Part shown: piece by piece, positions 42,513-50,630 of the stretch
Numbering within the stretch: position 1 is the first letter of the stretch
Layout of the letters: every line of letters starts with the position of its first letter
Source of the DNA: Lacticaseibacillus pabuli
GTDB taxonomy: Bacteria; Bacillota; Bacilli; Lactobacillales; Lactobacillaceae
Reading direction: 5' to 3'
NCBI RefSeq assembly: GCF_028736235.1
Contig: NZ_CP117884.1
Coordinates: 1,054,001-1,118,000, forward strand
DNA length: 64,000 bases
The notes under the pieces: model-generated
Told to the model about the DNA's origin: nothing
Database searches by the model: none
What the model saw: only the letters and a program-made list of their open reading frames with translations
Translations under genes and position numbers: made by a program

Positions 42513-44148
42513 GCGGTCATACTGGACTGGACGATATGAGGAACTGGCAGCAGCCAACCAAGCACAGTCAGCCCAGTACGAGCAGCACTTTGGTGCTATG
42601 TCAGACTTGCTATACATGCAGATGCAGGACGAGCTAGAAGGCTGGTATCGACGCTATGGCCGTACTACTGGCACGACGCCCGATGAAGCCGCAAAAACGC
42701 TTGAGAATGCTCGCTCACAAGACTGGAAGATGACACTCGACCAGTACCGACAGATGGCCATCCAAGGCGGTCACGATGACGTGCTGGACCAGCAGTACAT
42801 CCAGAGCCGAGTTGCTCGGATGCAGCAACTGCAGGCACAACTCAAGAAGCAAGCTGGTCATGCAGTCCCGACGTTTGATAAGGATATGGAGGCAGAGCTC
42901 AGCAAAGGGTACAAGCGTACTTACGAGCATGCCACATACCTTAACGAGCAGAATGGCGCGGTCAGCACCAAAGCGGACTTTGCCCACTACGATGAAGCAG
43001 CACTCAATGCGATACTGCACAAGCCATGGGCCAAGGACGGCAAGAACTTTAGCAAGCGTATATGGGGCAACATGCAGGACAAACTGCCTGACATGCTCAT
43101 GGAGTCGCTTGCTGAGTCTGTCGTGCTTGGCCATAGTGTCGACCAGGTAGTGAACCGCCTGTCACTCAAGTACGGTGACTTTAAGCGAGTCAATCTGCAC
43201 CGACTCATTCAATCCGAGATGGCGCACATTGAAGAGAACGCCACATTTGACAGCTATGCTGACTGCGATGTTGAGTACTACAAGTACATGGCCACGCTTG
43301 AGAGCCGCACTTGTGACATGTGTGCTGCACTCGATGGCAAGGTTGTGAAGGTGATTGATCGTGTTGATGGTGGCAACTATCCACCGATACACCCGCATTG
43401 CAGGTGCACAACTGGCGCGTGGTTCCCAGAAGTTGCCGACCTGCTTAATAAGGGCGAACGCTGGTCGCGTGATCCAGAGACTGGGAAGGTTGAACAGGTT
43501 GACGGCCAGACCTTTAACCAGTGGTGGGCAAATAAGGTCATGGAGTCAGAGCAACACAAAAGTGCTCAGCAATACGGTGCTAATATTAATTATGTTCGAA
43601 GCAGTGAATTCAATACAGCTGTTAAGTCAAATGCGTTGATGCGAGCCAACAGCCGTGTAATTGTTTCAACAACACAAACGATGCTGAAACACCGAAATGG
43701 CACGCCTTTCGAAGATATTGCTTTAATCAGTAACTCTTCCCACGAGGTTGCCGCATTATACGACGGTTCACGAACTCCACAGTCTATTGATCACTACCCA
43801 AATTCGATGAAAGCCATATTCAAAAGTGGAAAGCGAAATGGGTATACCATTATCCATAATCATCCAGAAAGCACGCCTCCATCTCCAGCTGATATTTTGT
43901 CTATGCAAAGAAACCATAAAGGAACCGTTTCGCTAGGTATTATTGCAGGTCATGATGGCACAATGTATACTTACACCAGACCGACAAAGACATTGCCAAA
44001 TATCGCTACGTTTACAGCTGTTTTTGACGCTGCATTCACTCATGAACTAGTTGGCAGTGAAACTGATCGCACATTAGCTGCATGGAAAAAGGTAGGTGAC
44101 CAATATGGATTCGAAGTCAAAGAAGCAGTCAAACCGTCCAGAACTTGA
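42505..44148 (+). CDS. MuF-type minor head protein with C-terminal JAB-like domain
   Basis: 547 residues (an ATG 3 bases earlier is also possible). Residues 1-310 are a phage Mu gpF/SPP1 gp7 minor head protein, ending in the signature ESRTCDMCAALDGK ... YPPIHPHCRCTTG. Relatives usually stop soon after; this one continues about 190 residues. That tail holds a JAB/RadC-like metal motif IIHNHPESTPPSPADI (His451, His453, Ser460, Asp463) with a likely upstream Glu403 (FEDIALIS). From about 43560 the DNA turns AT-rich. This fits the phage MuF polymorphic toxins, in which an exchangeable toxin or peptidase domain rides on the head protein. The activity is inferred only. Confidence 0.85.
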   Translation: MSKRSYWTGRYEELAAANQAQSAQYEQHFGAMSDLLYMQMQDELEGWYRRYGRTTGTTPDEAAKTLENARSQDWKMTLDQYRQMAIQGGHDDVLDQQYIQSRVARMQQLQAQLKKQAGHAVPTFDKDMEAELSKGYKRTYEHATYLNEQNGAVSTKADFAHYDEAALNAILHKPWAKDGKNFSKRIWGNMQDKLPDMLMESLAESVVLGHSVDQVVNRLSLKYGDFKRVNLHRLIQSEMAHIEENATFDSYADCDVEYYKYMATLESRTCDMCAALDGKVVKVIDRVDGGNYPPIHPHCRCTTGAWFPEVADLLNKGERWSRDPETGKVEQVDGQTFNQWWANKVMESEQHKSAQQYGANINYVRSSEFNTAVKSNALMRANSRVIVSTTQTMLKHRNGTPFEDIALISNSSHEVAALYDGSRTPQSIDHYPNSMKAIFKSGKRNGYTIIHNHPESTPPSPADILSMQRNHKGTVSLGIIAGHDGTMYTYTRPTKTLPNIATFTAVFDAAFTHELVGSETDRTLAAWKKVGDQYGFEVKEAVKPSRT

Positions 44149-44278
44149 TGAGTCCGGCTGGTCCGATCATTTAAAGAAACTGGCGTCACAACCAGTGGCC
44201 AAAGATGGCAAAACTCCGGAACAAGCAATTGCCGAGATTATTGGTGCTACCAAAACAGTGTCGGATTACAACTACTAA
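44105..44278 (+). CDS. Small protein beginning inside the MuF gene
   Basis: 57 residues from ATG 44105, with AGGTAGG about 9 bases upstream; it overlaps the end of the MuF-JAB gene by 44 bases in another frame. Charged N-terminus (MDSKSKKQSNRPELDESGW), then a helix (TPEQAIAEIIGATKTVSDYN). As the first gene after the variable C-terminus it is a candidate immunity or accessory gene, with no direct evidence. Confidence 0.6.
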   Translation: MDSKSKKQSNRPELDESGWSDHLKKLASQPVAKDGKTPEQAIAEIIGATKTVSDYNY

Positions 44279-44289
44279 CAAAAGCAATA

Positions 44290-44529
44290 ATGACGATGAC
44301 TATTAAGCTTACTGAGAGATATCGAAATCAACGTGTGGAGATATTGGACACTAATGGACAGACCTGGATTGGTACAGTGGATGATCTCACTTCTGCGGCC
44401 GATAATGATGACACCGCGCCAAGCCTAACTATTATGAAGCCTGAGGTAGGACTGTTTACAGATGGACCAGTTGAACTTTTGCAAAGTGAAATTAAATCTA
44501 TCGAGGTGATTGCAAATGGCCAAGGATGA
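44290..44529 (+). CDS. Small beta-barrel-like protein in the MuF cassette
   Basis: 79 residues, start ATG 44290 or 44296; the ribosome site is poor. The pattern RVEILDTNGQTWIGTVDDL ... PVELLQSEIKSIEVI looks like an SH3- or Sm-like barrel in which a Gly-Thr-Val strand is followed by an acidic loop. AT-rich like the rest of the cassette. Candidate immunity protein by position only. Confidence 0.6.
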   Translation: MTMTIKLTERYRNQRVEILDTNGQTWIGTVDDLTSAADNDDTAPSLTIMKPEVGLFTDGPVELLQSEIKSIEVIANGQG

Positions 44530-44857
44530 TTATTTTGTTGTGATCTATCAACTTTTAAGAGTTTTATACAACGCCCTTAAGTCAGGCAAACAATTAACTG
44601 ATGAGGAATTTGAAGGACAACTGGTTACTTTGAATGAGCGATACTGGAACTACATTGTTCAAAACATGGCCGATGATGGTTATATTACTGGAGTTTTTAA
44701 AGTACATCCGGCAATTGCAATCGGTGAAACATCTGGTGTGAAGTATCACAATGTAGCAATCACACCAAAGGGAATTGAATATTTGTTTAGCAACAACATG
44801 AAGGAACGTGTTAAGAACACGCTCAAGGATATCAAGGAAATCATACCTGGTATGTAG
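44516..44857 (+). CDS. YjcQ family protein
   Basis: 113 residues from ATG 44516, 9 bases after GAGGTG. Matches the YjcQ family of winged-helix-like proteins frequent in phages and mobile elements: MAKDDYFVVIYQLLRVLYNAL at the start, a central AITPKGIEYLFSNNMKE and the ending LKDIKEIIPGM. Role unknown. Last gene of the AT-rich cassette; a terminator follows directly. Confidence 0.8.
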   Translation: MAKDDYFVVIYQLLRVLYNALKSGKQLTDEEFEGQLVTLNERYWNYIVQNMADDGYITGVFKVHPAIAIGETSGVKYHNVAITPKGIEYLFSNNMKERVKNTLKDIKEIIPGM

Positions 44858-44887
44858 CATTCACAGTAAAGTGGGTGCTATTTTTAT
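44856..44887 (+). terminator. Terminator closing the MuF cassette
   Basis: AGCATTCAC / GTGGGTGCT 9-bp stem (two G-U pairs), AGTAAA loop, then ATTTTTAT. It overlaps the YjcQ stop codon. Confidence 0.8.
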
Positions 44888-44942
44888 ACCCTCGCCCTAG
44901 ACACGGCGTTAAAAGGTCTATTTTTTGTGCCCTGTCGAGGGT
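44888..44942 (+). promoter_or_regulatory. Imperfect hairpin in the leader of the scaffold gene
   Basis: ACCCTCG (44888-44894) pairs with CGAGGGT (44936-44942); inside, GACACGGC (44900-44907) pairs with GCCCTGTC (44929-44936) apart from one mismatch. It has no T tail of its own, so it may be a message-stabilising or processing structure at the start of the head operon. Confidence 0.45.
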
Positions 44943-44987
44943 CGTTCCTCGTAAAAAATCAGACGTATGGGCAGAAAGGAACCGATT

Positions 44988-45581
44988 ATGATCACTCGCG
45001 AAGAATTGCAAAAGTTGGAGCTCTCAGATGACCAGATTACTGCCGTAATGAAGTTGCGTGGCGAAGATGCTAAGGCGGCTGCAGACGCCGACAAGTACAA
45101 GCAACAGGTTGAGTCCCTGACTACTGAAAATAGTGGACTCCAGGACCAGCTGAGCCAACGCGATAAAGACCTCAAGTCACTCAAGAAGAGTGCAGCGGAT
45201 AGCGAAGAACTAACCACCAAACTCAATGACTTGCAGACCAAGTACGACACAGACACTGAGAACTTCCAGCAGCAAATTGCGACGACCAAACTCAATGCTG
45301 CACTTGTGACTGGCCTCGCCGGTTCTGGTGCTCGGGACGTTCACGATTTACAGAAGTTCCTAGATACCGACGACCTCAAACTCAGTGATGATGGCAAGGT
45401 GGTTGGCCTTGATGACCAGGTAAAGGCGTTGCGTGACAGCAAGCCATACCTCTTCACAGGCGAGCCAAAGCCTCACTACGAACCAAACGAGGGCGGTCAC
45501 AGCGACGTCAACATTGAGTCACTTATCAAGAACTCGGGGACTAACCTCACGGAAGCCCTTGAACAACAAAAAGGAGAATAG
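44988..45581 (+). CDS. Head scaffold protein (GP20-like)
   Basis: 197 residues from ATG 44988 (MITREELQKLEL). Mostly a long coiled coil (about 30-105) followed by a conserved phage GP20 region (LVTGLAGSGARDVHDLQKFL). Scaffolds of this sort sit directly before the major capsid gene and guide shell assembly. AGAAAGGA lies upstream. An extra 7 codons of open frame precede it but lack a ribosome site. Confidence 0.88.
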   Translation: MITREELQKLELSDDQITAVMKLRGEDAKAAADADKYKQQVESLTTENSGLQDQLSQRDKDLKSLKKSAADSEELTTKLNDLQTKYDTDTENFQQQIATTKLNAALVTGLAGSGARDVHDLQKFLDTDDLKLSDDGKVVGLDDQVKALRDSKPYLFTGEPKPHYEPNEGGHSDVNIESLIKNSGTNLTEALEQQKGE

Positions 45582-45588
45582 ATAGCTT

Positions 45589-46593
45589 ATGGCTAACGAA
45601 TTTACTCGAGTTGCCGACGTTGTAACACCAAAAGTATTTGATGCTTACGTCGAAAACTTATCAACTGAAAAATCCGCCATCATTAACTCTGGTGTAGCGG
45701 TAGCAGATGCACGTGTGTCTGGCATGATTACTGCAGGCGGTCTTACTGTTACTATGCCATTCTGGAACGACCTCACTGGTGACGATGAAGTCCTCGGGGA
45801 TGGCGACAAGCAGCTCAGCACTGACAAGATGAATGCTGGTGCTGATATTGCCAACGTTTTGTACCGAGGCAAAGGCTGGGGTGCCAACGAAATGGCCGGC
45901 ATTCTTGCAGGTTCTGACCCTGTTCGCTCCATTTTGAGCAAGATTGGTAACTTCTGGATTCGTGATGAACAGAAGGTCTTCATCCACACCCTTAACGGCT
46001 TGTTTGCTGATGGTGGTGCCCTCAAGGCCGCTCACCTTAACGTGACTGGCGCCGGTATTGACCCTTCTGCCATTCTTGACACTAAGCAGCTTATGGGTGA
46101 CCACGCCGATGGTCTCAGCTTGCTCGTGATGCACTCCGCTGTATACACGGACCTGCAGAAGCAACAGCTCATCACCTTTGTACAGCCTGCAGATGCCAAC
46201 ATCCAGATCCCTACGTATCTTGGTTACCGTGTGGTTGTTGATGACGCCCTCAAGCCAACAGCTGATGGCACCTACACCACATACTTGCTTGCCGCCGGTT
46301 CCTTTGGCCGCAATGCGGGTAACCCTGCTTCTATGACCAGCTTTGAAACTGACCGTGACAAGGCTGCTGGTACCGACAAGATTTACACCCGTCGTGCCTT
46401 TGTACTGCACCCATACGGCATTAAGTGGACTGATGCAGACCGCGACGCTGGTAACCTCACAGCTACTAACGCTGACCTCGAAAAGGCCGCTAACTGGGAA
46501 ACAGTATACGACCTCAAGAACATCGGCATCGTTGGCCTCCAGCACACGATTGGTAAGACAATCACTGCTCCTGTGACAGACCCAAAAGCCTAG
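45589..46593 (+). CDS. Major capsid protein
   Basis: 334 residues, forming the head shell. Family features: RVADVVTPKVFDAYVENLST at the start, GLTVTMPFWNDLTGDDEVLG and the conserved ending HPYGIKWTDADRDAGNLTATN. Follows the scaffold after 7 bases. The message carries a -1 frameshift signal at 46581-46633, so a fraction of the protein is probably 354 residues long (see separate entry). Confidence 0.93.
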   Translation: MANEFTRVADVVTPKVFDAYVENLSTEKSAIINSGVAVADARVSGMITAGGLTVTMPFWNDLTGDDEVLGDGDKQLSTDKMNAGADIANVLYRGKGWGANEMAGILAGSDPVRSILSKIGNFWIRDEQKVFIHTLNGLFADGGALKAAHLNVTGAGIDPSAILDTKQLMGDHADGLSLLVMHSAVYTDLQKQQLITFVQPADANIQIPTYLGYRVVVDDALKPTADGTYTTYLLAAGSFGRNAGNPASMTSFETDRDKAAGTDKIYTRRAFVLHPYGIKWTDADRDAGNLTATNADLEKAANWETVYDLKNIGIVGLQHTIGKTITAPVTDPKA

Positions 46594-46652
46594 CGCCGTC
46601 TGACTTACAAGTAGTGCCTACTACTGACGGCGCAGTTATCAAGGTCAAGTAG
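46581..46652 (+). promoter_or_regulatory. Programmed -1 frameshift signal and extension of the major capsid protein
   Basis: Slippery heptamer C CCA AAA (46581-46587) in the correct phase, 5-base spacer, then stem GCGCCGTC (46593-46600) / GACGGCGC (46626-46633) with an inner AGTAG/CTACT hairpin. Slipping after Lys333 skips the TAG at 46591 and adds 21 residues that begin SLAPSDLQ and end VIKVK, stopping at 46650-46652. A -1 shift that makes a second major head protein is known from Lactobacillus phage A2, to my recollection at the same heptamer. Confidence 0.82.
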
Positions 46653-46671
46653 GCAGAGGGGAGTGATATAG

Positions 46672-47337
46672 ATGCAACTTGCGATTTATAAAAAGGGTAG
46701 CGATACCCCAGTAGCGCAGGGCGATGGCTCCGCGACGCTTACAGGACTCGCACCCGAAACAGACGTAGCAGCTGGCGACTATCAGGCCGCTCTTTTTGAC
46801 GGCACAGACTACGGCAACAAGGTCGACGTGCCAGCCTTTAAGACGCTGCCTGACTACGCTGCTAAGGGCAAGACTGCCGGTGCCACTGATGGTGCTGCTG
46901 GTAAGCCTGCCGCTGACACTAGCGCACAGCCAAAAGCATACCAGGACGCATACACCGCAGCATACACACCTGCAAAGGCGAAGTATGACAGCGATAAAGC
47001 CGCCGCTGCTGCTAAGGCTGCTGCTGACAAGGCGGCAAAGGATAAGACAGACGGCACAACGGCTGGTAAGGCTGACGGTGACGCTGGCCATGCCGCTGCT
47101 GACCTGACTGGTAAGAGCAAAGACTACAGTGATGCTTACACTGCAGCGTACACACCGGCTAAGGCCGCATACGACGCTGCACATCCAGCGGCACCAGCCT
47201 TTGACCCTACTGGCGCAACCAAGCCAACGGATGCCAACACAGTCGCTGACATCACGGCATGGCTCGACGCTCACTCAATCGACCACACGGGCAAAACGGT
47301 TAAGGCCGACTTGCTCGCACTGGTCCCGACAGCTTAG
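46672..47337 (+). CDS. Head decoration-like protein with internal duplication and HeH end
   Basis: 221 residues. The N-terminal 60 residues look like an Ig/Fn3-type beta domain (SATLTGLAPETDVAAGDYQA). An Ala-rich part carries two copies of a unit ending YxDAYTAAYTPAKAxYD (about 65-105 and 130-165), joined by a KAAAAAKAAADKAAKDK helix. The last 35 residues resemble an HeH/SAP-like motif (DITAWLDAHSIDHTGKTVKA). Position after the capsid gene suggests a shell decoration or head-completion protein. GAGGGGAG precedes ATG. Confidence 0.75.
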   Translation: MQLAIYKKGSDTPVAQGDGSATLTGLAPETDVAAGDYQAALFDGTDYGNKVDVPAFKTLPDYAAKGKTAGATDGAAGKPAADTSAQPKAYQDAYTAAYTPAKAKYDSDKAAAAAKAAADKAAKDKTDGTTAGKADGDAGHAAADLTGKSKDYSDAYTAAYTPAKAAYDAAHPAAPAFDPTGATKPTDANTVADITAWLDAHSIDHTGKTVKADLLALVPTA

Positions 47338-47350
47338 CGAGGTGATCTAG

Positions 47351-47743
47351 ATGGCACATCCACGCAGAGACGGCTTGCTGGCTAAAGTACAGCAGTTGTC
47401 GCCTAAGCAAGATGCTCAGTCTGATGCTGACTATACAGCTATCACCGGCTTTGCCCTCGACAAGGTCATTGACGACGTCGCCAACTACACGCATATCCCG
47501 ATGGAAGAACTACCTGGCGAGCTAGACACGACCATTGTGGCCATGACGCTCAACGCTATGGCTGAGCTCGGACTACTTGGTGCTGTTTCTGGCGACTCTG
47601 GGCCTGTCTCGTCCATCAGTGAAGGTGATGCGTCTATGTCTTTCGTCAGCCCGCTTGAGGCCTATACGACGCTCGCAGGAGCTAATACACTCACCTCGAA
47701 TTATCTGGCAACGCTAAACACGTTCCGGGTGGTCAAATGGTGA
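47351..47743 (+). CDS. Head-tail connector protein
   Basis: 130 residues of the phage gp6/gp15-like connector type: helical, with YTAITGFALDKVIDDVANYT and MEELPGELDTTIVAMTLNAM. Forms the ring below the portal by family inference. The GAGGTG ribosome site precedes ATG; the end overlaps the next gene by 7 bases. Confidence 0.82.
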   Translation: MAHPRRDGLLAKVQQLSPKQDAQSDADYTAITGFALDKVIDDVANYTHIPMEELPGELDTTIVAMTLNAMAELGLLGAVSGDSGPVSSISEGDASMSFVSPLEAYTTLAGANTLTSNYLATLNTFRVVKW

Positions 47744-48117
47744 GCTCATTAGCAAGCGCAGGCGCACGGCTGGCCAAGGCTAAGCACATGCTCGACAATG
47801 CCTGGGTGACCATCAAGACCACGCAAGCGGTCAAGAAGGGCGTCTTTACTGACGGAACCGAACCGGTGACTATCGTGACGGACTATCCGGCACGTGTGAT
47901 CAAGGGCAGTCTCGGCAGCAAAGACCAGGCTGAATGGTTGCCCGATGAGTATGATGCTGTCTTGGTGATTGACACAGGCATCAAGGTGCCTGCTGGCTGC
48001 ACCGTAGACGCTAAGGGACTCGATGGTGAGCTAACTCACTATGTCAGAGCTACACGAGGCTATGCGGGCTACCACAGCCACCAGGAGATTGCTCTCGTGC
48101 TGGCTGAAAGGGCGTGA
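47737..48117 (+). CDS. Head completion (stopper-like) protein
   Basis: 126 residues, beta-rich in the second half (TIVTDYPARVIKGSLGSKDQ, AVLVIDTGIKVPAGCTVDAK). Similar in place and size to YqbH/minor capsid stopper proteins that seal the portal. Overlaps the connector gene. Confidence 0.75.
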   Translation: MVSSLASAGARLAKAKHMLDNAWVTIKTTQAVKKGVFTDGTEPVTIVTDYPARVIKGSLGSKDQAEWLPDEYDAVLVIDTGIKVPAGCTVDAKGLDGELTHYVRATRGYAGYHSHQEIALVLAERA

Positions 48118-48121
48118 TGGT

Positions 48122-48565
48122 ATGGCAGGCGATATTGAGGTCGACTACAGTCAGCTCGAGGCTTTTAGCAAGCGCATGGCTGTGATGGCAAATGGCGGTT
48201 TTGAGCAAAAGGTGGCAACGACGGTTAAGCAGGCTGGTCAATCGCTGGTCACTGCAGTTAAGTCGCTGACACCAGTCAAGAGTGGCTCACTTCGCAGACA
48301 GTGGCGCCTGACCAAGATTGGATATGGTGGTGGTGCTTTTACCGTTACTCTATCCAATGGGGCTGAATACGCCAGTTTCGTAGAGTCAGGCCATCGCCAA
48401 AAGGTCGGCCAATATGTCCCTGCTATCGGCAAGCGGCTTGTGGCCCCATGGGTCGAAGGCAGCTTTATGATGCGGGACGGCGTCAAGGCTGGCATGCCTG
48501 CAGCAACCAGAATCATCGATAAAGGCGTACAGCAAGCACTCGAAGAAGTATTCGGAGGCAAGTAA
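48122..48565 (+). CDS. HK97 gp10-like head-tail joining protein
   Basis: 147 residues from ATG 48122 (MAGDIEVDY). Contains the gp10 signature: VKSLTPVKSGSLRRQWRLTK and GAEYASFVESGHRQKVGQYV. Links head to tail. The upstream part of the open frame overlaps the preceding gene and is not used. The stop overlaps the next ATG. Confidence 0.88.
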   Translation: MAGDIEVDYSQLEAFSKRMAVMANGGFEQKVATTVKQAGQSLVTAVKSLTPVKSGSLRRQWRLTKIGYGGGAFTVTLSNGAEYASFVESGHRQKVGQYVPAIGKRLVAPWVEGSFMMRDGVKAGMPAATRIIDKGVQQALEEVFGGK

Positions 48566-48993
48566 TGGAAGACATGACGACAGCTGTCGCTGAGGAACTC
48601 GCCAAGTGGTGGCCAGAGATGACCATTTACCGTGAGAACCAAAAGAATGGCTTTGCAGCGCCATCTTTTTATGTACATCGCCGGCCAACTACTCGCGAGC
48701 CTGACGTCATCGGTCATGATCATGAACTGCGGACATACCAGATGGAGGTGCTGTACACCCCGCCACTCGACGAGGACGGCACCAATGCTGATATAGATGC
48801 AGTCCGTGACCAGATGCTGGACTGCTTGCACATCGTAGGCGGCAAGTATCGGGTCACCAACTGGAACGATGCCGTCAGTGATGACACGCTGGTGGTCACC
48901 TTTGACCTACCAATACACGTGGCTTACGAGCAGCACCCGATATACCAGGGCCGCCTTGACTACACAGGAGATGCTAAAGATGGCAAAGATTAA
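48565..48993 (+). CDS. Tail terminator-like protein
   Basis: 142 residues, similar to the phage tail terminator family (YqbJ position): a helical start (TTAVAEELAKWWPEMTIYRE) and a beta sheet region (YQMEVLYTPPLDEDG, DTLVVTFDLPIHVAY). Expected to cap the tail tube at its head-proximal end. Overlaps both neighbours. Confidence 0.78.
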   Translation: MEDMTTAVAEELAKWWPEMTIYRENQKNGFAAPSFYVHRRPTTREPDVIGHDHELRTYQMEVLYTPPLDEDGTNADIDAVRDQMLDCLHIVGGKYRVTNWNDAVSDDTLVVTFDLPIHVAYEQHPIYQGRLDYTGDAKDGKD

Positions 48994-49177
48994 AGCAACA
49001 AGTGAACTGCACCAAGACCCACCAGAGCCAACTTGGACTAAAGACGAGTTACTCATGGCTAGTGGTCAGTATGGTGCACGGCGTGACGTGCTGAACGTTG
49101 CGCTTGATGATGATAAACATTACACGCTCGCGCAGATTAAAAAAGCTGTTGCGGACGTAAAAGGAGGCCTCTTTTAA
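48980..49177 (+). CDS. Small protein upstream of the sheath gene
   Basis: 65 residues from ATG 48980 after CAGGAGATG. HTH-like or helical content (WTKDELLMASGQYGARRDVL, YTLAQIKKAVADVKGGLF). A protein of this size regularly precedes xkdK-type sheath genes; no known function. Confidence 0.75.
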   Translation: MAKIKATSELHQDPPEPTWTKDELLMASGQYGARRDVLNVALDDDKHYTLAQIKKAVADVKGGLF

Positions 49178-50613
49178 TGGCAGGCGGAACATTTACCCAG
49201 ATGAATAAAGTGCGGCCCGGTGCCTATATCGACATCGTCGCACCACAAAAGACGATCCCATCAGCTGATTCAGCTCGCGGGGTCGTCCTTTTTGTAGGCG
49301 GCGGTGCCCTAGGATGGGGCGCAAACGGGATTATCCCACTTAACGCCGCAAGCAACTTTAAGAAGCTGCTCGGCGTTGACCCTAACGATGTGCCAATTGA
49401 CACGGATGCCACGAGCACCGGTGCAGTGGTACAGATTGACGCCAAGGTTGCGTCTATGCTGAGTGGCCTGCGTGAAGCTCTCAAGGCTGCACGCAGCGTG
49501 CTCTTCTACAACGTCAACTCTGGCACCAAGGCAACACTCAAGGAAGACACACTTCCTTGGACGTTTGCTGCGAAGTATGAAGGTACTCGCGGCAACGATC
49601 TCAAGGTGGCCGTGACCAAGGATGCCATTGACCAGACCAAGACTATTGTCACGGTCTACTTTGGCAGCCAGGTCGTTGATAAGCAGTCTGTGAAGTCTGC
49701 ATCTGCACTGCAGAATGATGACTACATCGACGTTGCTGTGACTGATGCGGCTAAAGCTGACGACGGCAAGGCGTTGCTTGATGCGATTGTGCTCGGCAGT
49801 ACCAACAGCCTCACCGGTGGTCTTACAGACGCTGCACAAGACGTCGACACTGACGCGCTCATTGAAGCGATGGAAGTCGAGACCTTCAACACAGTAACGG
49901 CTGCAGGCCAAGCTGATGACGCTCAGATTCACCAACTGATTGCTACCACGGTAGAACGGTTGCGCGATGAAGAAGGTCAGAAGGTCGTTGGTGTCATCCC
50001 AGATGGTGCCGGCGTCGATGCTGACAATGAAGGCCTGATCGTGGTTGCTAATGGTGTTGTGCTCGCTAATGGTACAGCACTCACAGTAAGCCAGACCTGT
50101 GGCTGGGTTGCAGCGGCAGAAGCCTCTGCGAACGTCAACGAGTCTCTGACATACCGTGAGTATCCAGAAGCAGTGGACGTTACTAAGCGTTTCAACAATG
50201 AGGACACCATTTCTGCATTGCAGGCTGGTAAGTTCCTCTTCATGGTACGGCGCAACGGTGCAGTGGTCGTAGAACAGGACATCAACAGCTTGCACACGTT
50301 CGGCACCGACAAGAATCAAGCCGAAACCAAGAACCAGGTCATGCGTGTACTTGATACCATCGCGATCAACACCAAAGACACCTTTGAAACCAGCTTCATC
50401 GGCAAGGTTGTCAATGACGCTATTGGCCGTGACCTCTTCAAGGGTAACCGCATGGAGTACCTGGCCACATTGGCTAACGCTCGCGCAATTGACCCTATCA
50501 CTACTGATGACCTCAGCATCGAACAGGGTCCAGAAGTAGACCAAGTCGTTGTAAAGCTCGCCATCAAGCCTAATGACTCGATGGAGAAGCTCTACATGAC
50601 GGTAACAATCTAA
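49177..50613 (+). CDS. Contractile tail sheath protein (XkdK-like)
   Basis: 478 residues. This gene defines the phage as a myovirus: sheath subunits surround the tube and contract at infection. Typical parts are RPGAYIDIVAPQKTIPSADS at the N-terminus, the variable outer domain in the middle, and the C-terminal NKNQAETKNQVMRVLDTIAI ... ATLANARAIDPIT region that packs against the tube. The tube gene follows after 17 bases. Confidence 0.95.
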   Translation: MAGGTFTQMNKVRPGAYIDIVAPQKTIPSADSARGVVLFVGGGALGWGANGIIPLNAASNFKKLLGVDPNDVPIDTDATSTGAVVQIDAKVASMLSGLREALKAARSVLFYNVNSGTKATLKEDTLPWTFAAKYEGTRGNDLKVAVTKDAIDQTKTIVTVYFGSQVVDKQSVKSASALQNDDYIDVAVTDAAKADDGKALLDAIVLGSTNSLTGGLTDAAQDVDTDALIEAMEVETFNTVTAAGQADDAQIHQLIATTVERLRDEEGQKVVGVIPDGAGVDADNEGLIVVANGVVLANGTALTVSQTCGWVAAAEASANVNESLTYREYPEAVDVTKRFNNEDTISALQAGKFLFMVRRNGAVVVEQDINSLHTFGTDKNQAETKNQVMRVLDTIAINTKDTFETSFIGKVVNDAIGRDLFKGNRMEYLATLANARAIDPITTDDLSIEQGPEVDQVVVKLAIKPNDSMEKLYMTVTI

Positions 50614-50630
50614 TAAAGGAGGCCATATAA

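Noticed and set aside
45661..46545. 294-codon minus-strand frame across the major capsid gene
   Set aside because: Antisense shadow of a strongly supported gene.
49309..50544. 411-codon open frame on the minus strand across the sheath gene
   Set aside because: Exact antisense to a clear sheath protein; no ribosome site and no family resemblance. Long antisense frames are expected with this codon usage.
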